Assembly (NCBI GenBank): GCA_905236755.1
Contig: CAJOCR010000008.1
Location: 180,769-244,768 of the forward strand
Direction: 5' to 3'
Source of the DNA: an uncultured Prevotella sp.
GTDB taxonomy: Bacteria > Bacteroidota > Bacteroidia > Bacteroidales > Bacteroidaceae
DNA: 64,000 bases
Below, piece after piece: positions 25,933 to 34,515 of this stretch. The notes beneath the pieces are model-generated. The model worked only from the letters and a program-made list of their open reading frames with translations, searched no databases and was not told where the DNA came from. The position numbers and the translations under genes were made by a program. The first letter of the stretch is position 1, and each line of letters starts with the position of its first letter.

Positions 25933-28392
25933 TTATTCCGGTACTTTGTCATACATAGAATTCCACCAGCTTGCATCATCTTTCAGATATTTTGCAAACC
26001 ATGCAAAGATGGTGTTCTGCCATTTCACACGCTTTTCGTAATCAAGAATGTGATGGTTTTCTCCCTCAACAACAACCAGAGCAGTAGGGCGTTGAAGCAG
26101 TTTCAGGGCTGTGTACATCTGAATGCTTTCTCCCACAGGCACATTGGTGTCAGCTGTTCCGTGCAGGAACAGTAGTGGAGTGTGAATCTTGTCGGCGTTG
26201 AATAGCGGACTTCTATCCACATACAGTTCTTTGTTTGCCCAAGGGTAGCTGTTTGCCATTGCTACTTCACTATAGTTATAGCCCCAGTAACCTTCACCCC
26301 AATAGCTGGTGTGATCGCTTATTCCTGCATGTGATATGGCTGCTGCAAAGATATCGGTCTTTGTTTGCAGATACTGTGTCATAAAGCCACCATACGAAGC
26401 ACCTATACATCCTATCTTTTTTGCATCAACAAAACTATGTTCTTCGCAAAATTTTTTAGTACCCTCTATGATGTCCTGGGCTGGTCCTTCACCAGCAGTA
26501 TTCACGTGTCGTGCAGCAAACTCCTGTCCAAAGCCAGCAGCACCACTTGGTTCAACCACATAAACCACATATCCCTGAGCGGCATACGCATGATGAGGGT
26601 AACGGCTTTCAAAGTTTCTGCTTGTAGGAGAGCAACCGCCATAATAGTTTACTATCATTGGATATTTCTTGGTGGCATCAAAATGTGGTGGCAGATAGTA
26701 GCGTCCGTATATGGTATCGCCTCGAGAGTTGATGAAATTCCACGCTTTGCATTCGCCCAATGTCACACCATTCAGCTTTTCAGGGTTCACATCCTCAATA
26801 AGCGTTTCTTTTCCGCTCTTTAAGTCAATTTTGTAAAGACGGTCAGAATTGTTAGCTCCCTGTCCGATATATGCAAGAACAGCATTTTTGTCAGCCATAG
26901 AAAAATCATTCACAAGGTCTTCGGTTTCTCTTATCTGACTTATTTTTCCACTCTTGATGTCAACAGAATAAAGGCGCTGGTAGTCTTTGTCTAAGGCTGT
27001 GAAATAAATCTTTCCATCAAAAGCGTTCCAATCCATATCGCTTATGCTTGGATTGAAATATTTTGTAAGAGCCTTGGCTTTTCCTGTGTTGCAGTCAACA
27101 ACATAAAGCTGGTAGTCGTACATGCTTGGAGTCATTCCCTCAGGAACATTCTTACCTATTCCTCCCAAACATTCAGGTGAGCCGGCAACAGCAATATATT
27201 TGGCATCGGGAGATAACTTTGCCGAAGCAACAAAGCCATCATCTTTTACAAGACATTTTTGTTGCATTGTCTGCACATCAAGGATATAGTAAGAGAATAC
27301 AGTTGTTGGGCGACCGCTCAGGTGTGATTTAGAAACCTGATAAAGAACATATCTTCCATCACGTGAAATATCCAGCAACGATGTGTTGTGATAGCCGTAG
27401 GTAAGAGGTTGTGCAATACCCGTATTCAGGTCATAAAGCAATAGCGATGATCTGTCGCGCCACCCAGGTTGTCGGTCGTCCATCTCGATATACTGGTGCA
27501 CATCCTTATCATCCTTGACACCCTCATCTTCAACCTCCATAACAATGTAATTGCCCTTTGGTGAGAAACGAAAACTGCCTTCAGGAAGGTTTCTTGCTAT
27601 AATGGTTTCTTTTCCATTTTGCACATCAACCACAACAAGGTCGCGTCCTGCAGTTCCTTTGCGTGTGAAATAATATTTGTTACTGTTTGGCACCCACGAA
27701 ATGTTGTTGCTGGTTTCAACAATAGTATTGTTGTTTTTTAAATCCTTTATTTGCCAAGTCCATCTTGTGGTCTTAGCATCAAGAACATTACTTGAAGCAA
27801 CTATGATATATCTGCCGTCGGCCGATAGTTCATTACTGCGTATCTGCTTTCCGTTCATCACATCAGATAGCGAATATAGGCGTTCGTTGCTGTTGTCAAC
27901 GGTTAGCAGTTTTTCGTTATCAGCAGTTACCTTTACATCAAGTGAATCTTTGTCGCCCTTTTGTGATAGGTATTTTATAACCACACTATGCGCATTAGGA
28001 GTTAATGTAACATTGCCGTCACTTTTCTCGCCGTCAACATATATTTCATAGTGTTTCAGTTTGCCTACGCTAATATTTGCCTTTGTGTAAGCGCTATTAA
28101 CAAGGCGAAACTGCAACAGGTTAAGGGCATAATCAGTCTTTGTTTCAGGAATAACTGCCCCTGAATAAATCTGCCCCTTGTTAGCATGAGCAATACTCAT
28201 AGGAGTTTTCAGCAGCATTTCTGCATCAAACTTCTTTTTCTCAATGTTTATAGTGTCCACAAGCACAGGTTTCTTCAATTCCACAGATCCTGTATAGCGG
28301 AATTTCTTCACGTTGATATCACCAGCAAATCCCGCCTGTGAATTCATGGCAAATGTCAATGCAAAGAGTGCAAAAAAGTCTCTAGTTCTCAT
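25933..28392 (-). CDS. S9 family serine peptidase (dipeptidyl-peptidase IV-like), exported
   Basis: This 819-residue protein has a signal peptide (MRTRDFFALFALTFAMNSQA), an N-terminal WD40-like/DPP IV beta-propeller of about 500 residues, and a C-terminal alpha/beta-hydrolase. The catalytic Ser is in GCIGASYGGFMTQYL, Asp in LFLHGTADTNVPVGE, and His in EGENHHILDYEKR. Enzymes of this type cleave X-Pro or other dipeptides from peptides in the periplasm and feed amino-acid fermentation. The frame extends 22 codons upstream, but the ATG at 28392 begins the signal peptide. The gene stands between REP-like DNA and the CoA transferase. Confidence 0.92.
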   Translation of the reverse strand: MRTRDFFALFALTFAMNSQAGFAGDINVKKFRYTGSVELKKPVLVDTINIEKKKFDAEMLLKTPMSIAHANKGQIYSGAVIPETKTDYALNLLQFRLVNSAYTKANISVGKLKHYEIYVDGEKSDGNVTLTPNAHSVVIKYLSQKGDKDSLDVKVTADNEKLLTVDNSNERLYSLSDVMNGKQIRSNELSADGRYIIVASSNVLDAKTTRWTWQIKDLKNNNTIVETSNNISWVPNSNKYYFTRKGTAGRDLVVVDVQNGKETIIARNLPEGSFRFSPKGNYIVMEVEDEGVKDDKDVHQYIEMDDRQPGWRDRSSLLLYDLNTGIAQPLTYGYHNTSLLDISRDGRYVLYQVSKSHLSGRPTTVFSYYILDVQTMQQKCLVKDDGFVASAKLSPDAKYIAVAGSPECLGGIGKNVPEGMTPSMYDYQLYVVDCNTGKAKALTKYFNPSISDMDWNAFDGKIYFTALDKDYQRLYSVDIKSGKISQIRETEDLVNDFSMADKNAVLAYIGQGANNSDRLYKIDLKSGKETLIEDVNPEKLNGVTLGECKAWNFINSRGDTIYGRYYLPPHFDATKKYPMIVNYYGGCSPTSRNFESRYPHHAYAAQGYVVYVVEPSGAAGFGQEFAARHVNTAGEGPAQDIIEGTKKFCEEHSFVDAKKIGCIGASYGGFMTQYLQTKTDIFAAAISHAGISDHTSYWGEGYWGYNYSEVAMANSYPWANKELYVDRSPLFNADKIHTPLLFLHGTADTNVPVGESIQMYTALKLLQRPTALVVVEGENHHILDYEKRVKWQNTIFAWFAKYLKDDASWWNSMYDKVPE

Positions 28393-28533
28393 TTTTTTAT
28401 GGATTTTGATTTCCCAAGTAAAATACAAGATGTTATAATTTCTCTCCGTCTGTTTCAAACTTCTGTAGAAGGGTTAAATACAGAGTGGTAGTATTACTTG
28501 TTTATATGTCAGTTTTTTTCTCCTGTTGGTTAG

Positions 28534-28553
28534 CCCTTCCCTTTTGGGGAGGG
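28534..28553. repeat. GC-rich hairpin, REP-like
   Basis: CCCTTCCC pairs with GGGGAGGG around TTTT. The same kind of CCTCCCC/GGGGAGG hairpin occurs at 32306-32324 and 44449-44469. Confidence 0.5.
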
Positions 28554-28571
28554 ATGGGAGAGGCTTTTTAT

Positions 28572-30077
28572 TTACAGGTATTCCGAGAAGTCAGTAAGTC
28601 TCATATCTCCCTTGCGTAGGAAAGTGTCGTGGAAAGCTAAGCTTGCACGCATAGACTCTGGCTCGTGTCCCTTGTCGGCAATACGCAAGAACTCGCGAAG
28701 AATTGGGCGATAGTCTGGATGCGCACAGTTCTCGATAATCTCGTGAGCACGACGAAGAGGACCCTTTCCACGCAGGTCGGCAACACCTTGTTCGGTAACA
28801 ATAACATCAACATCGTGTTCGGTAGAGTCAACATGACTGCACATAGGCACAATAGCGCTTATCTTACCGTCTTTGGCTGTTGAAGCAGTTGTAAAGATAC
28901 TTATATATCCGTTGCGTTCATAGTCGCACGAACCACCAATACCATTCATGAGTTTAGAACCACAGATATGGCTTGAATTTTCATTACCATAAATATCACA
29001 TTCTATGGCTGTGTTCAAGGCAATAACACCCAGTCTGCGTATCACCTCAGGCGAGTTGGCAATCTCGCTCTGGCGAATAACAAGATGCTCCTTGAAGAAG
29101 TCCATGTTGGCATAAACATCCTGCAAGCACTCGTTGGTAACGGTCATAGCTGTGGCTGAAGCACTCTTTATAGTTCCCTTCTTGATAAGGTCAACGGCAG
29201 CGTCTTGAACAACCTCAGAATATACATCGAAACGAGGTATGCGAGGGTTCTGTCCCAAAGCCTTGAGAACAGCATTTCCTGTTGCTCCAACACCACTCTG
29301 CAGAGGAAGGAACTGAGGAGGAATATGTCCGCGTTTCATGTCGTCAACAAGGAACTCAGCCACATTATATCCCATCTGACTTGTCTCTGGAGTAAGATCT
29401 TTGAAGCCACGTGCCTCTTCAGGAATATTACAATCCACAACGCCCACAATCTTCTTTGGGTCAATCTCTATATAGTCTTTTCCTATTCTGTCGCCACAGT
29501 TCATGATAGGGAATGGAGCTCTGCCAAATCCACATTCAAGAGGTTCGAAGCAGTCGTGAAGGAAATGAGCATTAGTATTATGGAAATGATTGAATTCAAG
29601 AATCACCTTTTTAGCCAGTCGTGCAATAGTTGCTGCAATACCGCCTGCCGATGTGAGGCTTGCTTTGCATAGAGTGTCGCCCTCAACAATGTCTGAAACT
29701 TCAATAATAGCCCATTCAACATCACCATAGAAACCACGACGCAAGCGTTCTGCCATGTGTCCAAGGTGCATGTCTTCATAATCCACCTCACCAAGATTAG
29801 TGTGAGTGCGGAAATCCTTGTTAGTTGAGAATGGCGCACGAAACTTAATAGCGTGAGCATTAGCCATGTCGCCTTCTACACTCTGCAGAGACGAAGCACC
29901 TGTGAGGATGCCCACCTGGAAAGGGCGTCCAGCATCGTGTTCAGCAATAGCACGCTTTGAAAGTTCGCGGAATACAGCCTTAGGCACTCCATTAGGAGTG
30001 AAACCGCCAAGGCCAATATAATCACCATCGTTGATAAGAGCAGCAGCTTCAGCCGCGGTTAATCTATTATATGCCAT
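28572..30077 (-). CDS. Acetyl-CoA hydrolase/transferase (succinyl-CoA:acetate CoA-transferase type)
   Basis: This 501-residue class I CoA transferase moves CoA between acetate and succinate or propionate, a step in succinate/acetate fermentation. Both CoA-transferase domains are present. The domain II active-site Glu is in LNTAIECDIYGNENSSHICG near residue 375, and the Gly-rich CoA-site motif is in SQMGYNVAEFLVD to SGVGATGNAVLKALG near 235-275. The length fits the AarC/Cat1 group. It has its own -7 box (TATCTTTG at 30103-30110 on the minus strand). The exact acyl preference cannot be read from sequence. Confidence 0.92.
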   Translation of the reverse strand: MAYNRLTAAEAAALINDGDYIGLGGFTPNGVPKAVFRELSKRAIAEHDAGRPFQVGILTGASSLQSVEGDMANAHAIKFRAPFSTNKDFRTHTNLGEVDYEDMHLGHMAERLRRGFYGDVEWAIIEVSDIVEGDTLCKASLTSAGGIAATIARLAKKVILEFNHFHNTNAHFLHDCFEPLECGFGRAPFPIMNCGDRIGKDYIEIDPKKIVGVVDCNIPEEARGFKDLTPETSQMGYNVAEFLVDDMKRGHIPPQFLPLQSGVGATGNAVLKALGQNPRIPRFDVYSEVVQDAAVDLIKKGTIKSASATAMTVTNECLQDVYANMDFFKEHLVIRQSEIANSPEVIRRLGVIALNTAIECDIYGNENSSHICGSKLMNGIGGSCDYERNGYISIFTTASTAKDGKISAIVPMCSHVDSTEHDVDVIVTEQGVADLRGKGPLRRAHEIIENCAHPDYRPILREFLRIADKGHEPESMRASLAFHDTFLRKGDMRLTDFSEYL

Positions 30078-30102
30078 GAGTATTTATTATTACGATTGGG
30101 CG

Positions 30103-30110
30103 CAAAGATA
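30103..30110 (-). promoter_or_regulatory. -7 box for the CoA-transferase gene
   Basis: TATCTTTG on the minus strand, a perfect match, 26 bases before the ATG at 30077. Confidence 0.6.
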
Positions 30111-30189
30111 CATAATTTCTCAAGAATAACACCCTTTTTATTATGAAAATACAACCTTTCAACATTAAAATAAATTTATATTCAAAAAG

Positions 30190-30400
30190 AATGAACTTTC
30201 GCAAGACTGTCACCAAGCACACAAACGCGCTGTATATCAAATAAATAACTATAAAAAGACTGTCACCAGTCTGTCACCAGACTATCACGCTTTTTAAAGA
30301 AAGATGGTGACAGACCGTGACAGTCTGGTGACAGTCTATAAAGTTGTAACGTTTTGTCTTTCAATACTTTAATATATAACGTGACAGTCTTTGCGAAAAA
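30190..30400. repeat. Inverted-repeat array built from CTGTCAC words
   Basis: Three forward CTGTCAC words and four reverse GTGACAG words lie in 210 bases. Long arms at 30257-30288 and 30306-30337 pair with few mismatches. An outer pair, TTCGCAAGACTGTCACC at about 30198 and GTGACAGTCTTTGCGAA at 30381-30397, encloses the whole. A core CTGTATATCAA at 30230-30240 is shared with the second array at 32 kb. There is no gene here. Function is unknown; iterons or protein-binding arrays look like this. Confidence 0.75.
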
Positions 30401-30417
30401 CAAACTCCACTTTGCTT

Positions 30418-30485
30418 TTCCTCCCGTTGGTCAGAGGAACTTCCTCCCTTCGGGAACAGCCAGCTACGCAGTCCACATTCAACAT
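30418..30485. repeat. REP-like module fragment
   Basis: The module containing CCTCCCTTCGGGAACAGCCA and CTACGCAGT occurs here, at 37380-37415, and in reverse at 42884-42920. It lies at the 3' end of the unknown membrane-protein gene. Confidence 0.6.
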
Positions 30486-31823
30486 TTAAATTTCCCTTTG
30501 TATTGGTTTCATTCTCGGTATGTAATATTCGAAATCTACGTAAAAACGCCTTATTTCTGCCGACAGGCTATTATCATGAAGGCTATTTTTTTCAGGATCA
30601 AATGTCTCTGTTGTTCCATTTTTAAGAACATAGGTTATCTTATTAATTTTGCAATTTTGGTATTTAATGTAAAACGTACCTTCTTTGTCCTCGAACATAA
30701 AATGTTCACATACTTTTGATGAATCATGTTCAGGCAGAAAAATCCACTCTCGTAACTTCTTCATGGTTGCTTTATTTGCTTCAGCCTTGGGAATTACTAA
30801 TTTATAGCCATACTCACCAAGTGAGTTCATATTTCTTATACCGTAATTTTCTATGAATGATTTGTCAGCAAACCAATCTATAAAATTATTCTTCAGTCGT
30901 TCATATTCTTGTTTTGCGTTAATCAGAGGAATCTGTATCCACTTCGTTATTATCATTAGTTTCTCCTTAGGGTAATATTCAAATTCAGTATGACTTTCTG
31001 TATCTACCGTATAGTAACATTTGTGCTTGTCTTCATTTTTTTCAATTTGAATATTTACAATATTAGGTATAAGCCATTTAATTCTGCGCTCCAGCCATAC
31101 TCTTGGTGATAGCGAAAATAAAATGGCACTCAAAAATACAAAACAGAACATTATGAAAATGGCGATATAGTTTCCACCATCATGCTCGACTATACAGGGA
31201 AGTATAGAGATAGCTGTACATATAACCACAAAGATAATAGCCAGCAAAATATACACTAAACCTTTTGCAGTCCAATTGACTGTTTTTTTTAGGACAGAGG
31301 TAGGATAACATGATTCACATAAGTTGATAAACTGGTCTTGATATTGTGTTCTGACTAATGCAAAGTCTTCTGCTGAGATAATACATAAATCATTTATTTC
31401 CTCATTTTCGTCAGTTTCAAGTAAACCGTCAAGTGTTTGGTAAGATTCATATAGATCATCACGATTTTGTCTATCTATGAAACAACATCCACTTAAATAT
31501 ATTTCATCAGCCTTACTATCAATATAATGAATATAGTAATAGTTTTCTGACTCTAAATCATAAAACTGCAAATATGTTTCCGAGTAATCAATCGTGTTTT
31601 TATCTAAAGGAACTGCGGAAGCAAGGACTATAAGTCCTGTTTCGTCTTCTTCTGTTTCTATAGGCATATCGTTTTTTCTCATCTTATAGTAGCTTACAAG
31701 TTTCTCTTTATAATTAGCTGCAACCATTTGGTTTTGGTTGCTTGAAAAGTAAGTGTTATGAATTATGTTGCTAAGGTAATACAAAATGGTGAAACAAAAG
31801 AAGTAAGAGTAAATTATTTTCAA
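30486..31823 (-). CDS. Membrane protein of unknown function
   Basis: This 445-residue protein is not recognised. It has an N-terminal hydrophobic segment (IIYSYFFCFTILYYLSNII) and two close hydrophobic segments near residues 190-240 (VYILLAIIFVVICTAISIL and YIAIFIMFCFVFLSAILFSL). These are flanked by soluble acidic domains of about 160 and 200 residues, the latter with a basic juxtamembrane stretch. The ATG near residue 33 (MVAANYKEK) could also be the start. No catalytic motif is visible. It lies alone between two inverted-repeat arrays, in an A+T-rich, repeat-dense area, which may indicate an acquired gene. Confidence 0.6.
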   Translation of the reverse strand: MKIIYSYFFCFTILYYLSNIIHNTYFSSNQNQMVAANYKEKLVSYYKMRKNDMPIETEEDETGLIVLASAVPLDKNTIDYSETYLQFYDLESENYYYIHYIDSKADEIYLSGCCFIDRQNRDDLYESYQTLDGLLETDENEEINDLCIISAEDFALVRTQYQDQFINLCESCYPTSVLKKTVNWTAKGLVYILLAIIFVVICTAISILPCIVEHDGGNYIAIFIMFCFVFLSAILFSLSPRVWLERRIKWLIPNIVNIQIEKNEDKHKCYYTVDTESHTEFEYYPKEKLMIITKWIQIPLINAKQEYERLKNNFIDWFADKSFIENYGIRNMNSLGEYGYKLVIPKAEANKATMKKLREWIFLPEHDSSKVCEHFMFEDKEGTFYIKYQNCKINKITYVLKNGTTETFDPEKNSLHDNSLSAEIRRFYVDFEYYIPRMKPIQREI

Positions 31824-32032
31824 GTAACCTGTATTTTTTCCTTAGTTAGCCAATTTTTATTTTCTGCCCAGGGATTTTTTTTTCTCTGCCCAGAAACTTA
31901 AAATTTCACGTTTTGGTGTTTTTCATCAACAAAGGGAATGTGTAATTATTTTTTGTTTATCATGAACTGTGCGAAATACCATAAGTTTCTGATTTTAGCT
32001 GCATAACTTTTTTCGCAACTCTTTTTGCACAA

Positions 32033-32274
32033 GGGTTCACAATTTGATGTAAGCTTATGAATTACAGTCGATTGCACAGATTTAAGGGTTCACAAAAGGT
32101 TCACAAGGGTTCACAACAAAACGTGAACCCTTTGTGTGAACCTTACAACAAGCACAAGGTACTGTATATCAACAAGTTACACATAATAAACGACAATTTA
32201 TGTGAAGCCTACGTGAACCCTTAAAAACATACAACTTGCTGATATTCAAAGCGTTTGGCGTGTTTTGTGAACCC
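32033..32274. repeat. Inverted-repeat array built from GGTTCAC words
   Basis: Four forward GGTTCAC words (near 32034, 32087, 32098 and 32108) and four reverse GTGAACC words (near 32123, 32136, 32213 and 32267) flank a core CTGTATATCAACAAGTTAC at 32162-32180. The same core, CTGTATATCAA, is in the CTGTCAC array at 30.2 kb. A 55-codon frame (32057-32224) reads through the repeats but looks like a product of the repeats, not a gene. Confidence 0.75.
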
Positions 32275-32280
32275 TTGTAA

Positions 32281-32800
32281 CAATTATATAACAACCTCAC
32301 CCCGACCCTCTCCGAAGGCGAGGGAGATTAACCAGCTTGCGTTTCATGCCACAAAAGTTCAATGTTCAAACCTCAAACTTCAAAGTTATTGGTTGATATC
32401 ATTTTCTTTCTTGCGTATAAAAAAAAGAATCTATTGATTACTTTTCGTCTGTCAGTAGCTCTTCGATTCAACATTACCTTAGAAAAAAGATTAACAAAAC
32501 GGGGCAAAATCATCTCGAACGCATCTTAGAGGCATTTAGGAGGCATCTCGAAGGAATGCGCGGGCTCGCTCCGTTAAATAAAAATTGACAAATGATAAGG
32601 AAGCGCCAAGCGCTTTAAAATTAACGAAAAATTATACGATAATTAACGTTAAACATCTTTGCGTGAATTTTCTGGTATCTGTGCTTTCTGTGTGAACGTT
32701 TATCCTTTCACCCGTATAATGTCGTTAATCTTCCGTGCAAAAATCTCCAATTAAAGTTCAATATTCAAAACTCAATGTTCAAAGTTGTTGGTTCGCTTTC
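32281..32800. other. Gene-free stretch
   Basis: About 520 bases without a convincing gene. It holds a GC-rich hairpin at 32306-32324 (CCCTCTCC-gaa-GGCGAGGG), an AAGCGC-caa-GCGCTT hairpin near 32605, and blocks of ttcaatattcaa words like those in the REP-like DNA. Confidence 0.6.
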
Positions 32801-32982
32801 GTTTATTTGTAAATTTACGAGCAAGTCGTGAATTTACTGGCACTCGGCAAAAAAAAGAATAAATTCTTTTTGTTCTGCCCTCGTTTATTTGTAAATTTAC
32901 GAGCAAGTCGTGAATTTACTGGCACTCGACATAAAAAATAAACATGTTTATTTTGTTCTGTTCTCGTTTATTCGTAAATTTG
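32800..32982 (+). promoter_or_regulatory. Tandem promoter repeats in front of the GH3 gene
   Basis: An 82-base unit is repeated from about 32801 and 32883. Each ends with a TTTTG/19-base/TAAATTT arrangement. The upstream copies read TAAATTTAC, while the last one, next to the gene, reads TAAATTTG (32975-32982), a perfect -7 box with TTTTG at 32951-32955. The palindrome AAAATAAACATGTTTATTTT (32935-32954) overlaps the -33 box. Between units, GTAAATTTACGA and TCGTGAATTTAC form a hairpin. Confidence 0.7.
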
Positions 32983-33006
32983 CAATCTGTACGATTTTGT
33001 AGATTT

Positions 33007-34515
33007 ATGAGTTTAACATCTATTGCAGGTAAGTTATTCCTGCCACGACAAAAACAATTGCAGCGCCACATAAACGAAGGTGTTGACTTGCAGCATGATG
33101 TATTGAAGCATCTTATTGCAAAAGGAAAGAATACAGAATATGGTATTAACCATAATCTGGACAAGATAAATAATTACGAAGAGTTCGTTAAGAATGTTCC
33201 TGTGAACACGTATGAGGAACTCAAGGCTGATATTGACCGCATGCGTCACGGAGAGGCTAATGTGTTATGGCCTGGACGTGTGAAATGGTATGCCAAATCA
33301 TCGGGCACAACAAACGACAAAAGTAAGTTTATACCTGTATCGGCAGAGGGCTTGCAGAAGATTCACTACAAAGGTGGTTCGGATGTTGTGGCTCTGTATT
33401 TGCAGAATAATCCCAAGAGTAGGTTGTTTGATGGCAGAAGTTTGATTCTTGGTGGTAGTCATCAGCCAAACTATAACCTGCCTCATTCTTTGGTTGGCGA
33501 TTTAAGTAGTATTCTGATAGAGAATATCAACCCATTGGCAAATCTGGTTCGTGTGCCTAAGAAGTCAACGGCTTTGTTGTCGGACTTCGAGGTGAAGCGT
33601 GACCGTATTGCCCGTGAGTGTATGAATAAGAATGTTACCAATATCTCGGGTGTTCCTTCGTGGATGCTCTCAGTGTTGGTTCGTGTTATGGAGCTTACCG
33701 GCAAGAAACATCTTGAGGAGGTGTGGCCTAATCTTGAGGTGTTCTTCCATGGTGGTATTGCCTTTACCCCTTATCGTAAGCAGTATGAGCAGCTCATAAC
33801 AAGCAATAAGATGCATTATATGGAAACATATAACGCTTCGGAGGGTTTCTTCGGTATTCAGAGCGACCCAGCCGACAAGAGTATGCTTCTTATGCTTGAT
33901 TATGATGTGTATTACGAGTTTCTGCCTATGGACGAGTTCGACTCTCCTAATCCAAATATCGTACCTCTTGAAGGTGTGGAGATAGGCAAGAACTATGCTA
34001 TGATTATCACCACATCGTGTGGTTTGTGGCGATATATGATTGGCGATACCGTTCAGTTTACTTCTAAAAATCCGTATAAGTTTATCATTAGCGGACGAAC
34101 AAAATATTTCATCAACGCTTTTGGTGAGGAACTGATTATGGATAATGCCGAGAAGGGTCTTGCCTACGCTTGTGAAAAGACAGGTGCCGAGATTCTTGAT
34201 TATACGGCAGCTCCTCTCTTTATGGATAGTAATGCTAAGTGTGCTCACCAGTGGCTGATAGAGTTTGCTAAAGAACCAGCTTCTTTGGATGAGTTTGCTA
34301 ATCTTCTCGACAAGCGTCTGCAGGAGGTGAACAGCGACTACGAGGCTAAGCGTTCGCATGATGTAACGATGCAACGTCTTGAACTGGTGAAGGCTCGTAA
34401 GGGCTTGTTCAACGACTGGCTTAAATCAAAGGGAAAACTTGGTGGTCAGCATAAGGTTCCTCGACTGAGTAACTCAAGAACGAATATTGAAAGTATGTTA
34501 CTTTTGAACAGATGA
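33007..34515 (+). CDS. GH3 auxin-responsive-promoter family protein (acyl-adenylate-forming)
   Basis: This 502-residue protein belongs to the bacterial GH3 family, in the ANL adenylating superfamily. The ATP-binding motif is KWYAKSSGTTNDKSKFIPVS near residue 95, with TYNASEGFFGIQSD near 280 and the LWRYMIGDTVQFTS Asp region near 345. Plant relatives join amino acids to jasmonate or auxin; the bacterial substrate is unknown. The ATG at 33007 fits the family start and a leader of about 17 bases; a frame 21 codons upstream runs through promoter repeats. Its stop overlaps the next gene by four bases (ATGA). Confidence 0.88.
   Translation: MSLTSIAGKLFLPRQKQLQRHINEGVDLQHDVLKHLIAKGKNTEYGINHNLDKINNYEEFVKNVPVNTYEELKADIDRMRHGEANVLWPGRVKWYAKSSGTTNDKSKFIPVSAEGLQKIHYKGGSDVVALYLQNNPKSRLFDGRSLILGGSHQPNYNLPHSLVGDLSSILIENINPLANLVRVPKKSTALLSDFEVKRDRIARECMNKNVTNISGVPSWMLSVLVRVMELTGKKHLEEVWPNLEVFFHGGIAFTPYRKQYEQLITSNKMHYMETYNASEGFFGIQSDPADKSMLLMLDYDVYYEFLPMDEFDSPNPNIVPLEGVEIGKNYAMIITTSCGLWRYMIGDTVQFTSKNPYKFIISGRTKYFINAFGEELIMDNAEKGLAYACEKTGAEILDYTAAPLFMDSNAKCAHQWLIEFAKEPASLDEFANLLDKRLQEVNSDYEAKRSHDVTMQRLELVKARKGLFNDWLKSKGKLGGQHKVPRLSNSRTNIESMLLLNR

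Noticed and set aside
30190..30400. CTGTCAC array as a CRISPR
   Set aside because: The repeats are only seven to eleven bases, occur in both orientations and have irregular spacing; no cas genes are present.
32057..32224. 55-codon frame through the GGTTCAC array as a small gene
   Set aside because: Its codons follow the repeat words and there is no ribosome-binding site; chance or a relic is more likely.
32255..32437. 60-codon frame after the GGTTCAC array
   Set aside because: It crosses a REP-like hairpin and lacks a promoter and any protein-like pattern.
33670..34374. Open frame of 234 codons on the minus strand inside the GH3 gene
   Set aside because: It lies wholly within a well-supported gene in another frame, has no promoter or ribosome site, and its peptide has no family features.
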